The notes below the pieces were generated by a model that worked only from the letters and a program-made list of their open reading frames with translations, did no database searches and was not told the origin of the DNA. 64,000 nt of DNA from Margaritifera margaritifera (taxonomy: Eukaryota; Mollusca; Bivalvia; Unionida; Margaritiferidae), in NCBI GenBank assembly GCA_029931535.1, contig JAQPZY010001094.1, positions 482,501-546,500 on the forward strand, given 5' to 3'. Each line of letters starts with the position of its first letter. The first letter of the stretch is position 1. The position numbers and the translations under genes were made by a program. Below, in pieces: positions 33,067-49,262 of this stretch.

Positions 33067-33416
33067 AACAAAAATCGATGGGATCACAACATTAAGAGAC
33101 GATTCAGAATATAAAGGTATACAAACAATAACAAAAGAGGTTCAGATTAAAAGTTGTAGTACCAACTTGTAAAGATAAATTGTTGTACGTCGTTAATTTA
33201 TGCGCTCTTCAAGCACGTAATCTGAAACATATACAAGGTCATGCTTTACCTGCTCAGATGAAATCTAGGCTCCACGTAAGTAGGAAACTTGCAGAGTAAA
33301 TTTCATCTTAGTAAACTAAACGTAATAGCAGTAGTAGTAAAATTAGTGTTTGTATTAATTGTAGTAGTAATAATAACACTTATAGCAACAACAACAACGA
33401 CAAAAGCAAAAAGAAC

Positions 33417-33483
<67 letters not shown>
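33417..33483. repeat. (AAT)n-(ATT)n inverted microsatellite
   Basis: About 30 bases of AAT are followed directly by about 35 bases of ATT, a perfect potential hairpin. Confidence 0.9.
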
Positions 33484-34117
33484 GATGGTGGTGGTGGTGA
33501 TAAGACTGCATGGAGGAAAATATGATATCTTTCCAGTAATTACAATCCTAACACATTACATAAATCAATTTTTTTGTTGTGTAAACTGAGAGGAAAATTT
33601 GCTTTCTACCACAAAAATGATCTCCTTGTGTAATCTACTGTAGAAAATGTGATATGTATTTGGTATTTAAATATCCTATTTGAAAGCAATGAAGCCATTA
33701 TATATGAAACTCATGATCTGGTCGAGCTACTGAATGCCCAACCCAATGCCGTTATTGTCTAATTTCCACACAATTAATTTTATGATTCAAGATTCATTTG
33801 TCCTAAAAATTGTTTCTCCAATAAAACCAGCTCTCCCTAACTCAAACTCTTTCTCCGCATGTCAATCCATTCCCATCAATAAACACCATCTCCTTTTCCC
33901 TTTGCTATCCTCTTGTTTAATCGATTGACCGATTCATTCATGCATTCATTCCAACAGTCTGACATGCAAAAAAGGATATTTGCTCATTTTGGTAATATTA
34001 TACATGATAAGTTCTTGGGTAGTTATTTGAAATAATTGTAAACAGACAGTCCCCGAAAGTTTGGCAATATCAACCCAAATATCCCAATCAAATCTCCTCG
34101 CACCCCCACCCCATCTG

Positions 34118-34118
<1 letters not shown>

Positions 34119-34176
<58 letters not shown>
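34119..34176. repeat. (CT)n microsatellite
   Basis: About 29 uninterrupted copies. The Arg-Glu repeat frame on the minus strand is an artefact. Confidence 0.95.
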
Positions 34177-34180
<4 letters not shown>

Positions 34181-35699
34181 CTCTTTTCTTTGGTATAGTA
34201 ATTTGGGAGCGTTAGTGAGTAATATTATTTCATGTGTGCTTTTTTACATCTCGTGTACACATTAAAATAACAGATCTGGTCAATATACGCGGAAGTTGGC
34301 GACCATATTTTGGGGTTTTGCATCTTGAGTAATATCAAAATTAAGATTACCAGAGAAGTCATATTGAAGTGCCAGTAATAAATATCATCCGCCTAAATTG
34401 TGCAGGTAAATAAATGTTACTCAGGAAGCAAGGCAGAGAGCGATACCACTTTGAAACTTAAAATTGCACGATTTTAAAGAAATTCATTGACACATTTTGA
34501 GAAATTTGAATTTTAATATTGTTTATTCACAACCCTAGCAGAGTGACAGCATACTACTATGTTATTTTAAGTCTTTACTAATATAAATAAACCAATCCGA
34601 TTAAAGGTATACAGGGGGTGATCCATGAGGACCGGGGATGGGGGGAATGAAGCTGGGCGGAGTCAGAGTCCCCTACCCCCACCCCCACCCCACCCCCCAA
34701 AAATGAGAGCGAAACAATCGCAACGTTTCCTACAATAAGTTTTCTTTACAGTTAGATGTTGAAAAGTATGCCCTGGAAACGCTTAAAATGCAGGCATTTG
34801 GTCCCCCATTGGGGATTAAGTCCCAAAGACCACTCGTTTACGTCCCCCTTCCCCAAACGATACTAAATTATATTTCTGGATCCGTCCCTGGTATAACAAC
34901 ACTAAACAAATCAATATTAAATGGAACGGTAAAAACCAGAGTGTATCATGTGACAAAAACAATAATCACTGGCAGTTCGTCCTTTGCCATTTCTAATATT
35001 ACTAAGGGGAAATTTCATTTGCTTTGAAATAATAAATAATTAGCGTCCTAACAGAAATATTTCGAGTCTTGAATTCTGATTTCATTAGAGATAAAACATT
35101 CCACTTTTAGAAAAGATCAGAAATTTCTTTCCTAAATATGAGTAGATACGAATGGAACCAGTTAATGCTATCGTCCTCTTTGAATGCCAGTATGCGTGAT
35201 AATTTTTTGAATTTATTTTTACAGTGTGTTAGTAGCTGAAGCCTGCTGGTCCAGGATAGAGGTAAAAAAAGCAACAACAACAACATGTAATTGTGAACCA
35301 CCTCGTTGTCCTTAGCGACCGCTACTTATTAAAAACAGATCCAATACACTCTACATCAAATAAAATAAATATAAACACAACATATATGAGCTCAGTGATG
35401 GGGAAAGGGTTTAAACGTTCGCACAAAATGCAAGACGTGAAAAGAAAAGGCAAATTCGTGAAAGTTAAAACTATGCCCCAAGATAAAGACAAATTTGCAT
35501 TGCAAGGTTTACATACAAGAGTGAGAGAAAAAGTGTGCATGTGTACGCAATACGCTCATTAGGAATAATGTACAAACAGCAAGGTGGTCATTTTACAAAC
35601 ATGTATGGTATTACTAAAACAAGTAACGAAGTCTTTATTTTGATTTATTTAACGAGAGAGCTTTAAGTATGTATTTAACAATTTTGCATGTGTCTTTAC

Positions 35700-36680
35700 A
35701 TTTAACCCAAATGTTTGCAAAATGTCTGACCAGCTTTATATACATTCTGCAGGCAAGGATATTTACATCGAAACTGTGCCACTTCTTGGTTCTCAACATC
35801 CCCGAAAATTATGTTCGATCTTTCCCAATTCAAAATGTTCTCAACAAATCAACTTCTTTTTCAGAGTAGACTCAATTCAATCAGAGGTTCCTATCATAGC
35901 CATACGTTCCTGTTTACAAACAGTTCGAAAGCTGGAGACAAGGTAGGTGCTGCCATTGCAACACCCCATGGGACTATCTCGAGCCGGTTACCAGATAAAG
36001 CCTCCATTTTTACTGAATAAACTACAGTGATACTTAAAACCTCTCAAAATACAAGTTTTAACATCTTTTCGGATTTCCTTTCCACACTGAAAGCATTACA
36101 AAACCACAAATCTGACAACTCGTTTGTATCCCAGATATCACAGAAACGTGATTCACTCATACAAGCTGGAAAAAGTATTCTGTACTGTTGGTTTGAAGTG
36201 TAATGAAAGGGCAGATAAAGCAGCCAAAGCTGCCATGCAGTTACCCGTTTCCGAATGGAAGATTTCATATACTAACTTCGAATATTATATAAATCAGCAT
36301 GTTCTTCATACTTGGCAAAACTTGTGGAATTAAAACTCCAGAGCATCAAACCCACTATTGAAGTGCATATAACAAATCGCAGAGATGAGGTTGTATTGTG
36401 ACAATCGCAGAGATGAGGTTGTATTGTGACAATCGCGTTTCGGACAAATATACCTGACTCATGCATACCTCCTGGAGTGTTCACTGACAGTGTAATACAT
36501 TCTTGTCGAGTGTGTCGACTTCCACCGCGTGAGACAGAAGTATGTTGATGTGAACTCGATGAAGCAACTGTATGATGATGTACCATCCGATAAATCTTTT
36601 TGAGGGAATGCGGTTTGGATACAAATTGTTGACAATGTAGCCACTATTTTCCTGCGCTGCCGTTAAACGCTACTACATAC
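35700..36680 (+). pseudogene. LINE with RNase H domain, decayed 3' part
   Basis: Plus-strand blocks: KVGAAIATPHGTISSRLPDKASIFTE (about 35941-36018), the RNase H core start that normally follows the first Asp; after a gap LKCNERADKAAKAA (36195-36237), the RNase H end, usually GNExAD-x-AAK; then a C-terminal region with QHVLHTWQNLWN (36294-36333) and NRRDEVVLS (about 36373). LINEs of I or Jockey-like groups carry RNase H in this place. Reverse-transcriptase motifs were not recognised upstream. A 29-bp stretch is duplicated in tandem at 36374-36431. Confidence 0.62.
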
Positions 36681-39147
<2,467 letters not shown>

Positions 39148-39612
39148 AGTAGAATATGTCACTTGAGGGCTTACCGGGAATTAATATTATGCACTAGGTT
39201 GACATTAACTGTCACTTGAGGGCTCTACGGGAATTTAGCATTGAGGGTACATTGTTTTATTGCTAGAACTGGTTGACCCTAAATGGGGCTACATTGTGAC
39301 ATTGGTAGAAGTTGTTGCACCCAAAAATGGAAAAAGCTTATTGGACTCTACGGAAATTAACACTAAGCAGTAGGATCACATTGCATGCCATTTGAGGGCT
39401 CGACGGGAATTAGTATTACGTCGTAGGTTTTACAATACCCCAAACTTACCATCCAATACGACGTGTGTAGTGATCACGACCCAGTCATCTACTATCTAAC
39501 ACCCTACATTATATCATCAACACACCATGTGTAGTGACCAATACCCCACACTATACCATCAATGCGTTGTGTGTAGTGACCTGCTGCCTAGTGGCTATAT
39601 GCATATATCCGA
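39148..39612 (+). repeat. TIR of a second Polinton of the same family
   Basis: Starts AGTAGAATATGTCACTTGAGGGC, matching the tip at 21668. Two outer units of 'gagggctctacgggaatt' follow, then inverted copies of the 57-bp unit ('gtgtgtagtgaccaataccccacactataccatcaa' in parts). It ends at the 'cctgctgcctagtggctatatgcat' junction seen inverted at 28633. It holds only about three 57-bp units against eight or nine in the copy at 28.6-29.1 kb. Confidence 0.78.
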
Positions 39613-40950
39613 GATTTAGCCAATACTGCTAGATATGTTGTTGACACCTTCAATCAAAAACGCAAATAACAAACCGGCTAATGTGATGACAAGCAAAATA
39701 ACATGTTCAGTAGGTAAAGAAACAGCCCGTATAGCTGTTTTGAAAAGTCCGTTAATAATACTGCGTAAAGCTGTCGCTGCATTGCGGGCTAACTCAGACA
39801 CATATATTAACCCTGTTTGGATTTAGAAAGTGAATGAATCATCTTTTCGTCATGATGGAACACTACCTCCATTTGTTTCTCCTCTACCCATATTATAACA
39901 TTTATAACATTTCCCAAAGACAGTATAACAGCTGATATATTGATACCTAATACAGTGGCTATTCAAGCTATTGTTATACCATTTCCTTTCAATAATGGCT
40001 TATGCCTTTCAGCAAATGGTGATTTTTCTTTAAGTTTTTAATTGATTGCTTTCAATGTTTTCTCTAAATACTCTCTACAACTGTGTTAGGTGTCCAAAAA
40101 GTTGCGCCATTTTCCTTCCGATATTGTATAAATGTTCTTCCAATACAGCATTTCAACATCAGGTCTTATATAGTCTGTTTTGGAATTGAGGGCTTAAATA
40201 GCCTTTACATAAACAAATCTTTTTTGTCTCTTATGCGGTGAATAATCTGTTCGCTGCAGGTGGAAGTTCTCTACTTTGAATTCGTTTTGTTAATCGTCTT
40301 TTAGACATTTGCTTCTCTTACCTGTTCGCCCAACAGCTCATCACTTTCTATTGCTCTCAGTATTCGGATAATTGTATATTGATTAGTAGATGGTAAATGT
40401 TGGTTGTAATGAATATCGGGGTTGTGCTTTTTGCAAGGTATGAAACACATAATCTTTATATACAAGGTTAAAAAAGGCTTTTTAATCAATAATTTAGCTT
40501 AAACGACTGGATGAAAATTTTGCTTTTCCTTGATTCTTAAATTTTTTTGGTGTGCTTTTTTCTTTGTCTGCACAAATCAATCTTTTTTTTTCTTCAGGTC
40601 AAACGTTTATTGCGTGTATTTGCCTATATTATATCATACTATGTTTACGTCTTTGTCCTAAAAATATAATGTGTTGTCTTCAATTCTAAAGTCACTTGTC
40701 TTCAACAGATAATGTTGTTCATCCACTGTTAAGCAAACAATGCATTCATTCCAGTAACTATTATTTATTTCTGATTGAAGATTTCAGCGAGTAATTGTAA
40801 AACATTTGCTATGTTAGACTAATTCACGTATGATTCAATATTAAACGTCTTAATGGTAATATCTTGTATAATCTTCAGGTCTTTCATACGTATCAAAATC
40901 TTCTAAAAATCTCAGCAGCTGATGCCATTTATTTTTCTTAAAAGCACATT
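39613..40950 (-). pseudogene. Decayed Polinton genes next to the second TIR
   Basis: Minus-strand open pieces begin directly inside the TIR. Frame 39801-39616 has a clear membrane segment (HVILLVITLAGLLFAFLIEG). Upstream text includes KSPFAERHKPLLKGNGITIA and a hydrophobic stretch near 39920-39960. Frame 40489-40301 and a stretch near 40680-40745 (HYLLKTSDFRIEDNTLYF) are further coding-like pieces. They do not match the gene order inside the first Polinton. No second TIR for this copy was found, so it is truncated or extends unrecognised. Confidence 0.42.
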
Positions 40951-41857
40951 AAAGGCTGAGTCTGTGTCTTCGCATGTGCCATTTTCTGTTATTCGCATAG
41001 TGAAAACTTATATATTATATATATAATATATATATATATATATAATGTACGCTGTAACTTTGATATACCAGAAGTTGTATAAAGTTTTCGTTAAGAAGAA
41101 TCGAATCTTGTCGAGTTTCCTTTAATAAAAATGATATAAGTGATACAGGTACACACTATATATATGTATTTTATTTATACCACATGCAAATACACATTCT
41201 TATGTTCCAACAGTGCTTAAGATTGACAACAGGAAACTGTGTATTGACGGAGGGAGTTAACCGTTCACAACCCTTCCCATGTGTCAACTAAAAAATGTAG
41301 TTTTGCAGCTATTGTAACTGCTTACAATTCTTTTGGAAATTGTTAATTGCTTCTTTATTGAGCTCTATTTTCATGCATATTGATCACATAAAACAAAAAG
41401 AGACAATTAAGATTTAAACATGAAAGTTGGTTCAAATAAGGAAAATTGAGCACTGAAAACATTACATGGCTAGCGTCCCGAACAGTGAAAGCGCGGCCAT
41501 CCGATCACCAGCGAGTGCATCGAAACCAGGGAGAATGGTCTAAGCGTAATGACGAACCAACAAGAGGTAATTCAAACATTAAAGTTATTTACAGTTGATG
41601 CAAATCATCATTATGCTTTACTTACCTTGGTTCTGATCATAAAATTGTTTTTATCCCCCACTCCACCCCACCCCATTTTCTGTCTGTCTGTATGTCTCTG
41701 TCTCTCTTTCTCTGTCTCTGTCTCTCTCTCGTTCTCTCTCTCTCTCTCTCTGTTGGTCGGTTTGTCTGCCAGTTTTAGAGATATGGTCGCATACCACATC
41801 CGAAAAAAAGCTATGCTCCTTTTTCACGGATTTTCGCCCGTGACTTGCGATGATGGT

Positions 41858-41930
<73 letters not shown>

Positions 41931-42325
41931 GATCAATTGAGGTAAAACTGACATACTGACTGAGCGCCAACACATACTTAGAGAGAAAGACAGAGGGACA
42001 GAAACCTTGATACATTTTATTATTTAAAACAATTAGCTGCTCATTATTGGTTTAAAAAGTAAATAAATCATCAAACAGATTACAGTATGTGTATGCCAAA
42101 GACTTTACCGTTCGTCCTACTCGTCTCCACGGGCTATTGCAACTTTGTATCATTGAAATAGTGTAAAACTTGAAAAATCTCATGGAAAGTCTACAGATAC
42201 AATTATAAGGCCTCTGGTTCCTCTCGATTACTTTCTGTAATTTCAAGTTTAAGGTTTTAATTCAGCTCAGATTCTTTTTGTCTCTCTCACTCCACAGATT
42301 TCCTTGTATTTTTGTCCCTTACAGC

Positions 42326-42360
<35 letters not shown>

Positions 42361-43257
42361 GAAAGCAGAGGGGATTTTGACTAAATTGTGTAACAGGTTT
42401 AATTCATTAAAAAACGGCAATTATTATTTTTTCTCGTTATTTAATTATTTTATTAATGATTATTAAGTCAAACTTTGATCACTGATCGAGAGAGTAGAGA
42501 AGCAATAGTTTTCTGTTGAAATCAGAATTATATGCGTATAGAAACCATATCTTGTTGCGTATTCATACGCCATGGGCGAACCGCAATTTTATATACCAAC
42601 AGTATTGGTATATCAAATTGCTTTATACTAACACTTTAAAAGCCACGTTTTTTTTAATGTATGTGGTATAAATATATATCTCAACTTGGTATTTTTTCCT
42701 TTGTGGAAAGAAAAAGCTCATACAAATTAATGCTGGATCGTCCAGAGTTATCTGCAATATACTTTACAGGCAAATAAGTTGTTAGCAAGAAATTTTTTAT
42801 TTAATGTTCATATTTTAATTCAAAAGCTATTATCTGTTTTATTAATGTGTCATATAGTTCTTTTATTGATCAATAATCGGATTTTAAGCAAAACAAGGAA
42901 AATATTAAGTGAAACCAACTGTTCGGAACTAAAAAGCTAATATATTATTTGAAAATGGAATAGCACTATCGAGCAAAACTAGTACCTAATTAAACATTCC
43001 TCAGAATCTTGATACGTTATTTATATATACTTAATTACGCTATTTAACCTGTTTGTAAATATTATTGGACATTTGCAAATAGCAACACTCGTGCAAAAAC
43101 AAGTTGGAAGGAATTACCAGTAATGGTGCTAAGCATCGGGATAATAGCTACACATTGATCCTGAAAATAAAACAAAATAATCTAGCAGAATTATGATATA
43201 ACTATTGGAAAAGATCTGAACAACACATTAACGGAATAAAAAGCAGAGATGTTTTTA
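40951..43257. other. Gene-free stretch with microsatellites
   Basis: Contains (TA)n near 41018-41045, CT-rich tracts at 41690-41752, (GA)n at 41861-41926 and (GA)n at 42325-42358. No coding sequence supported. Confidence 0.5.
41861..41926. repeat. (GA)n microsatellite
   Basis: About 33 copies; the open frames through it are artefacts. Confidence 0.95.
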
Positions 43258-43493
43258 TTAGACCAAGTATGGCCGCCACAGGCGTCTTCTTTTTTCTGTC
43301 TTTCTTTGCTTGTTTGTTTGTTTGTTTGTTTGTTTTTTTTTTCTTGCTTTGCCCATCAGTGAATGTAAAGTGTGATTCCCGCCCAACACATTATACGAAA
43401 TAAACATCAACGCAAAAAGAAACATAAGAATCATAAATGTAACGTCAAGGCTAATTTTACGCATGTCTGCACTGGACCATCGAGCTATGAACC
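43258..43493 (-). CDS. Possible terminal exon with membrane segment
   Basis: On the minus strand a good acceptor (ACTTTTTTTGTAG) opens a frame of about 78 codons. It reads FIARWSSADMRKISLD, then a hydrophobic segment VTFMILMFLFALMFISY, then NHTLHSLMGKAR and a Lys/Gln-rich tail made by a (CAAA)n microsatellite, before a stop. No family recognised. It lies between the two minus-strand genes and could belong to a separate small gene or be chance. Confidence 0.28.
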
Positions 43494-44123
43494 CTACAAA
43501 AAAAGTAAATCGATATAGAACTGTGTATATAGACTTTTGATTATTCGTGCAGAGTATAAACAAAACTTGAATAGATCAGTAGAGTTTGGAAAGAGAAAAC
43601 TGAAAAGTTATGTTGTTTGCTAGACTTTATTTATTTGAGCTTTATTCTTATCTCGTGTATTAAGCACGAGATTTATTGAGTATTTAAAATGTATAGATTT
43701 GTTCATGCTCTTCTACTGCGTCCATGTTCTGCAAGCTTCCTCATGTGAATAGTATAATTGGTAATGTGGAGAATAAGCGATGAAGAGTTTTAAATTTAGG
43801 CCAGTGTTAAGAATAAAAATTAAAGCATTACATGATAACTTCATTCTCTAGGGAAAAATGACAGAAGAATATCTTTATATGTAAAATCCGTCTTCAGTTC
43901 ATGTACTGTTCATCGATGATCAATATGACTTTCATCCAAACCTCAAATAAATACTTTGACTAAATTTGGGTATATTCGTAACCAGAAAGAAAGCTAGTAT
44001 GTATTTCCCAAAAGAATTGGTCAACTTCCTCTCAATTTTAAGTTCTACAATAAGTTTTAAATTGAATCCCACACAATCAGTTCCGGATTTTGGACCTTAC
44101 AGGCCCATCTGACAAAGGACAGA

Positions 44124-44201
<78 letters not shown>

Positions 44202-44358
44202 AAAATATGTTAGAATTCCATTTGTATCAGGGAAGTGAGAAAAAAGGGAGGGATGGAATCAAAAGATACCATATTGCAAAGATGTAATAGAGGCTGCCTT
44301 CTGCATCTTAGAGGAAGAAAATTATTTCTTTGAGCGGATATGCAATCTAGTTTTTGAA
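43494..44358. other. Gene-free stretch, TA microsatellite
   Basis: Contains (TA)n at about 44128-44192. Just left of the MIEAP-like terminal exon; its 3' UTR probably falls here, but no clear poly-A signal was chosen. Confidence 0.45.
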
Positions 44359-44761
<403 letters not shown>

Positions 44762-45069
44762 GTTGATCAGAAAGAAAGCCTTTAAAAGACAAAGATTGTT
44801 TAAGGACAAATAGAGAAGACACAGACAAGAATGTCAAAAAGTTAAAACGGTCATGTGTTAGCAGGCTAAGAAAGAATCAGAAAGAATTACGGCCGGTTAT
44901 GGCACCGTAAACATTTCAAGAATTCAAGATAAAATAGAAGAATTTCTGATCGCAGGGTAGTAAATATATACGTGGTGAACAATGTGACGGCAAGATTGAT
45001 AAAGCAAGGCCACCCATCATTGTGAAGAATGTGCTTGAAATCACAAAACTCTGAGTGTTACACTTTAAG

Positions 45070-45350
45070 ATTAAAGCAATGATAATGTTGGACTTCAATG
45101 CCCAGAGCGACCACGGGATGGAGCACAGTGGTCCAGATATATTGCTCATCGACAAGTAGAACAACCTGACGAATATCATTGACAAAGAAGTTACGGGAAT
45201 TAGGGCGAGAAGAAGAAACACAAAAGACGAGAGGCAGTCAAATAAAGCATGAACTATACTACTGTGTCCAGATCTACCATACATATTGGTAATCTTACGG
45301 AAAGCAGTAATATTTCCTTAAAATTATTGCGGTGTAAGGCCAGGTAAAGC
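45070..45350 (+). pseudogene. LINE reverse-transcriptase C-terminal remnant (third type)
   Basis: Plus-strand text reads MEHSGPDILLIDK then a stop, then NNLTNIIDKEV, matching the 'xRPDIVVVDK...xIIDIAVP' block that follows the RT domain in a common invertebrate LINE group. Flanking frames decay quickly. The fragment is short. Confidence 0.5.
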
Positions 45351-45878
45351 TTAATTACAAATAATCGAAAGAGTTTTAAAAACGAGACAATATAGTCTTC
45401 ATCATCATCTTCGTCATCATCATCATCTTTAAAAAAGACTTGTTATAATTTTTAGGTGAAGCAAGTTTTTGAATGATCTCTTATATGTCTGATATATATA
45501 ATTTCATTTCGTACCGACTACTTTATTATACTCTACTAAATAAGAGAGACGTAATGCTACAAAATATAAAGTTTTGAATTCACGTATCAACGATTCCTCT
45601 ATCCTGTCACTTAAACGTTATAATATTGCTAATTCAAACAGATCACTGACCATGTCTGTTTAGGAGCTATAGTGTAGTCCATCCTAATTCAGAGTATCTG
45701 CACAACACAAACAGAGTAATCTCCAATGATTTGAGTTACTAACAGAATACTGTTTCGATATTTACGATTTATGGAGAACTGGGCAAGCAACTTTTAATAG
45801 TAAATATAAAAGAGAGAATGTTCTCATATTGGGCAAACCTCTATTATATGAGAATATTTATAAGGTACACAAATGTTA

Positions 45879-45946
<68 letters not shown>

Positions 45947-46150
45947 TGTATGTGTGTGTGTGTGTGAATTACATAAATGCTTTGAGAACATATTTCAGGC
46001 ATCTCAGTTGTGTACTGTAAAATGTATATTAGATGAATGTGGTATTTCAGGCATATAGATTTTTCAATTGTTTCATAGTTGTTGGTGGCTAATTGTAACA
46101 GTAAAACAAAAGTAGCGTAAACGGCACATTATACGCCCACCCCGTGTTTA
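45351..46150. other. Gene-free stretch, TA microsatellite
   Basis: Contains 'atcatcatc' text near 45400-45425 and (TA)n at 45886-45944 followed by (GT)n. Nothing else supported. Confidence 0.5.
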
Positions 46151-46169
46151 TTAGTCGTGTATGTAGTCA

Positions 46170-47110
46170 CTGTTAGGGCCTCTTTGAATCTGGGGATTTT
46201 TTAACCAACGAGTGTCAATGACCTTGACATATGGTCAAGGTATGCTGTCTTGAACTATTTGCTGTGCATAAACTATACTCTTGATATTTTGACTTTTGAC
46301 CTTTAAATCCCAAAAGCTATAGGTTTTTTTATTACCCTAAGTGCAAGTCATCCACAAAGTATGGTCAAGGAATTTACTCAAGAGCAAACGTTATTCTGCA
46401 AATTCCATTTCTTTGAGTCATGAGTCATGCAGTTACCTTGACCTTTGAGCATTTTTACTCCAAAATGAATAGCACTCTTCCTTACCATAGCATTAAGATT
46501 TCCGCAAACGTTTCTCAAGATACGAAATCTATAACTAAAGTCATAATGTGAAAAACATTTTTCTCCTTTCAGTCGCAGTGACAATGACCTTTACTCTCTT
46601 GAACTCAAAATCAATTATCTTTAATTTTCCAAATGCTTAAGCCATCTACATACTGTGGTAAAGATATATGATACAGAACTGAAAATTAGGTCCAGAAACC
46701 ACTTTTCTCTGTTCAGCGATAGTGCCTTGAACTTTTATATTTTGACACAGTGATCAAAAGGACTCTACCTTGCTCCAAGTGCAAGCTATCCACGAAGATC
46801 AGTCTAGGTCTTTGACAAAGAACTAGCGCTGTTTTATGGAAACCATTTGTTTCTTTCAGTCACAGTGTGCTTGACCTTTTATATTTTGACTACCATAGCT
46901 TTTTATTAGTAGAACCCTAAGCCAATAACTTTCTTTCATGCCCCAAGTGCAAGCCAACCACAAAGCTTCGTAATAGTAGATGCTGGAGAACTCATGCTCT
47001 TGTGCGAAAATGAAATAGGGTACGGACGGATGGACGGACAATGTCATAATGTTATATGCCTCACTTTCTGGCCAGAGTACAATACAACAAATTAAAGGCT
47101 GGTCACTATC
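46170..47110. repeat. Bivalve-type 'gaccttgacctttga' dispersed repeat, internally repeated
   Basis: Four related segments of roughly 150-300 bp share 'aagtgcaagnnatccacaaag' (near 46339, 46637, 46778 and 46935) and 'gtgaccttgacctttnatattttgac'. It ends with 'ggacggatggacggacaatg' and an ATTATATGCCTC-like stretch at 47028-47061, a familiar terminus of this repeat type. No coding capacity. Confidence 0.6.
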
Positions 47111-47939
47111 AGAATGGTTATATGACCTAAGTAATTCAGCTAGTGGTTTCATGTAAGGTGTGTTTAAGGAAAAATTAGAGCTTGAATATTATTTAACTTT
47201 AATCCTATATAAGTAAAAAAAAAATATTCGACCACATGGGGAACTAGAAATCATAAACTCCCAATCAAATTTGGAAGGTGACATAATGTACAAAGAAACG
47301 AAGGAGCATGTTCGCTCTGTAATTCTGGTGAGCTATGCGATGAATTGTATTATATACTGGTATTTAGTTCCCTCATAAAATAGAGAAAATTGTTTATTAA
47401 CCTTAATTTGTATAAATGTTCTAGTAACGCTAAAAATGTTTAAATTACTGAATAGCAAAAACAGTAAGTAGCTGATCTGTTTAAGCAAATTGTATTTTAA
47501 ACGAAAGATTGACATTAACTGCAATGCTAGACAAATAAATAGTAAAATATATTTATATGTATAGATGCACGTTCTTTTTACACAAATTCGAGTTGATGTT
47601 TTCTAAGTAATTGCTGATTCTACCGCCATGCAAGGAAATAATTATTTTGTTATTGTACGAACTGGTTTATAATATAGTATGCACGTGGTTGTTAGTGAAT
47701 TAATGAAGAGAACTGATTATTTGTCAATTTAAACCAAACTGTGGGTTTTTTTTCCCCTCAGGTTGTCAGAGGTTTTTATAAAAATGATTAATAACATTAT
47801 TTGAAAAATAAATAAAATAGATAAAAACGTTGGTATGTACTCATTTAGTACTTAAAGACAGTAGGGCCTATTTTGACAATTTCGACTTGTATTTATAGTG
47901 TAACCGGCAAACTGGTCCATCAAGTAGACACCCCTCCAC

Positions 47940-48001
<62 letters not shown>

Positions 48002-48479
48002 TAAAAAATAAATAAGAAATAACTTCAACAAATTAGATCAAAGTAATACATCAATCCAATATAAAAGACGTTAGGGAAAGAAAGGAACGTACGAATGCAT
48101 GACTTGATTCTTTAATTAATTAAATAATGAAAATATATTAAACAATACGAATGGCGGAGGAAATGAGACATGAATGAATGTAAAATACTAAAAGTATAGT
48201 AGAAAATGTATTTATTGATGTACTGAACTAATCAATATATTCAAATACTTGTTTTAAGAAAATGAGTTATGTTTAAATTTGCAAATTATGTTATAGATAT
48301 TCTGTTAAAACATTTATTTGAAATCGCTCGAAATAATCCCTTACGGACGGCGAATATACTACTATGACTCCACTACTACTCGCTGGACGAAACGGCGCCC
48401 CTGGCGAGCGTCAACTTCGGTCCCTCCGCTCCCGGCTTGTTGCCCGCCCCTTACGACGGCCCTGACTACTACTACTAAT
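47111..48479. other. Gene-free stretch, TA microsatellite
   Basis: Contains (TA)n at 47944-47997. A GC-rich patch near 48390-48475 differs from its surroundings in base content but is not identified. Confidence 0.45.
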
Positions 48480-49262
48480 CGTTATTTAAGGAGGAATATA
48501 TATATATATATAGTCAGTGGTCCACAGGTGCGTACATGAACATATACAACAAACTGGCATACACATGTCGATATGTCAGTAGCCATAGAGACATATGTAC
48601 AAATAAAACACCCACACACAAACACATGAGGCTTAGATGCACAATCATGCGTCCAAATAATGTCTAGGAAGTCACACTTATACACTCTAAAATTATTTCT
48701 GGATACAGTGGAAGCATTCTGTACAGGGAGACTTTTAATATGTTGTTCCAGCTGGCAAGGATGGAATTTCTTTAAAGAGGTTTTAAACGAAGCAAGTGAA
48801 TTAGAACTACTTATCGACAGGGGTAGGGAATTCCAAATGGTAGTGGCTGATACCATAAAAGAGCTTTTGAAATGGTTAGTTCTAGACCTCCGAATGTGGA
48901 GTTGATTATTCGTGATAGATCTCTTTTTTCATTTAGGTCAGAGCTATAATCCGGAGATAAATTATTTAGAGACTTATAGGTCATGATTCATTAAAAATAA
49001 AGAAAATGTTTTTGCATTGGTAACCACAATGGTTGAGGAGTGAGAACAAAACATCAGTGGGAGTTAAGCGAGTCAAGTTCAAGCGACTGGCGAGGTAGAA
49101 ATTTCAACATCAATGTTAGGAGAGTAATTCTTTTGATGACCATTGCACATGGGCGATCGATATTTGAATTAGCATTAGAAAAGTTTCAGCCATTTTCAGT
49201 GAGAAGTAAATTCATAGCAGTGGATTGGCACCGCCTTGTTCCGATTGTCATACATTTCGTTT
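48480..49262 (-). pseudogene. LINE 3' fragment (family A, copy 2)
   Basis: The minus-strand frame 48856-48482 starts ATTIWNSLPLSI, then SLASFKTSLKKF, the C-terminal end typical of L2/CR1-like LINEs, followed by a long His/Cys-containing tail. It matches copy 1 (20.8-21.1 kb) over several hundred bases. Towards 49262 it becomes the reverse-transcriptase C-terminal region, broken by stops. It lies head to tail with copy 3. Confidence 0.72.

Larger units (their letters stand above)
32709..35560. other. Gene-free stretch with microsatellites
   Basis: Holds (GA)n at 33021-33063, an inverted AAT/ATT microsatellite at 33417-33483, (CT)n at 34119-34176 and a C-rich stretch near 34675-34700. The open frame 34788-35027 is not recognised. 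Confidence 0.5.

Noticed and set aside
41549..41959. 136-codon ORF with Ser-Leu and Arg-Glu repeats
   Set aside because: Most of it is translated CT and GA microsatellite. The first few codons followed by GTAATT could mimic an exon but have no other support.
48360..48475. GC-rich patch as a CpG island promoter
   Set aside because: Too short, no transcript start or exon nearby. It is noted only as a base-composition change.
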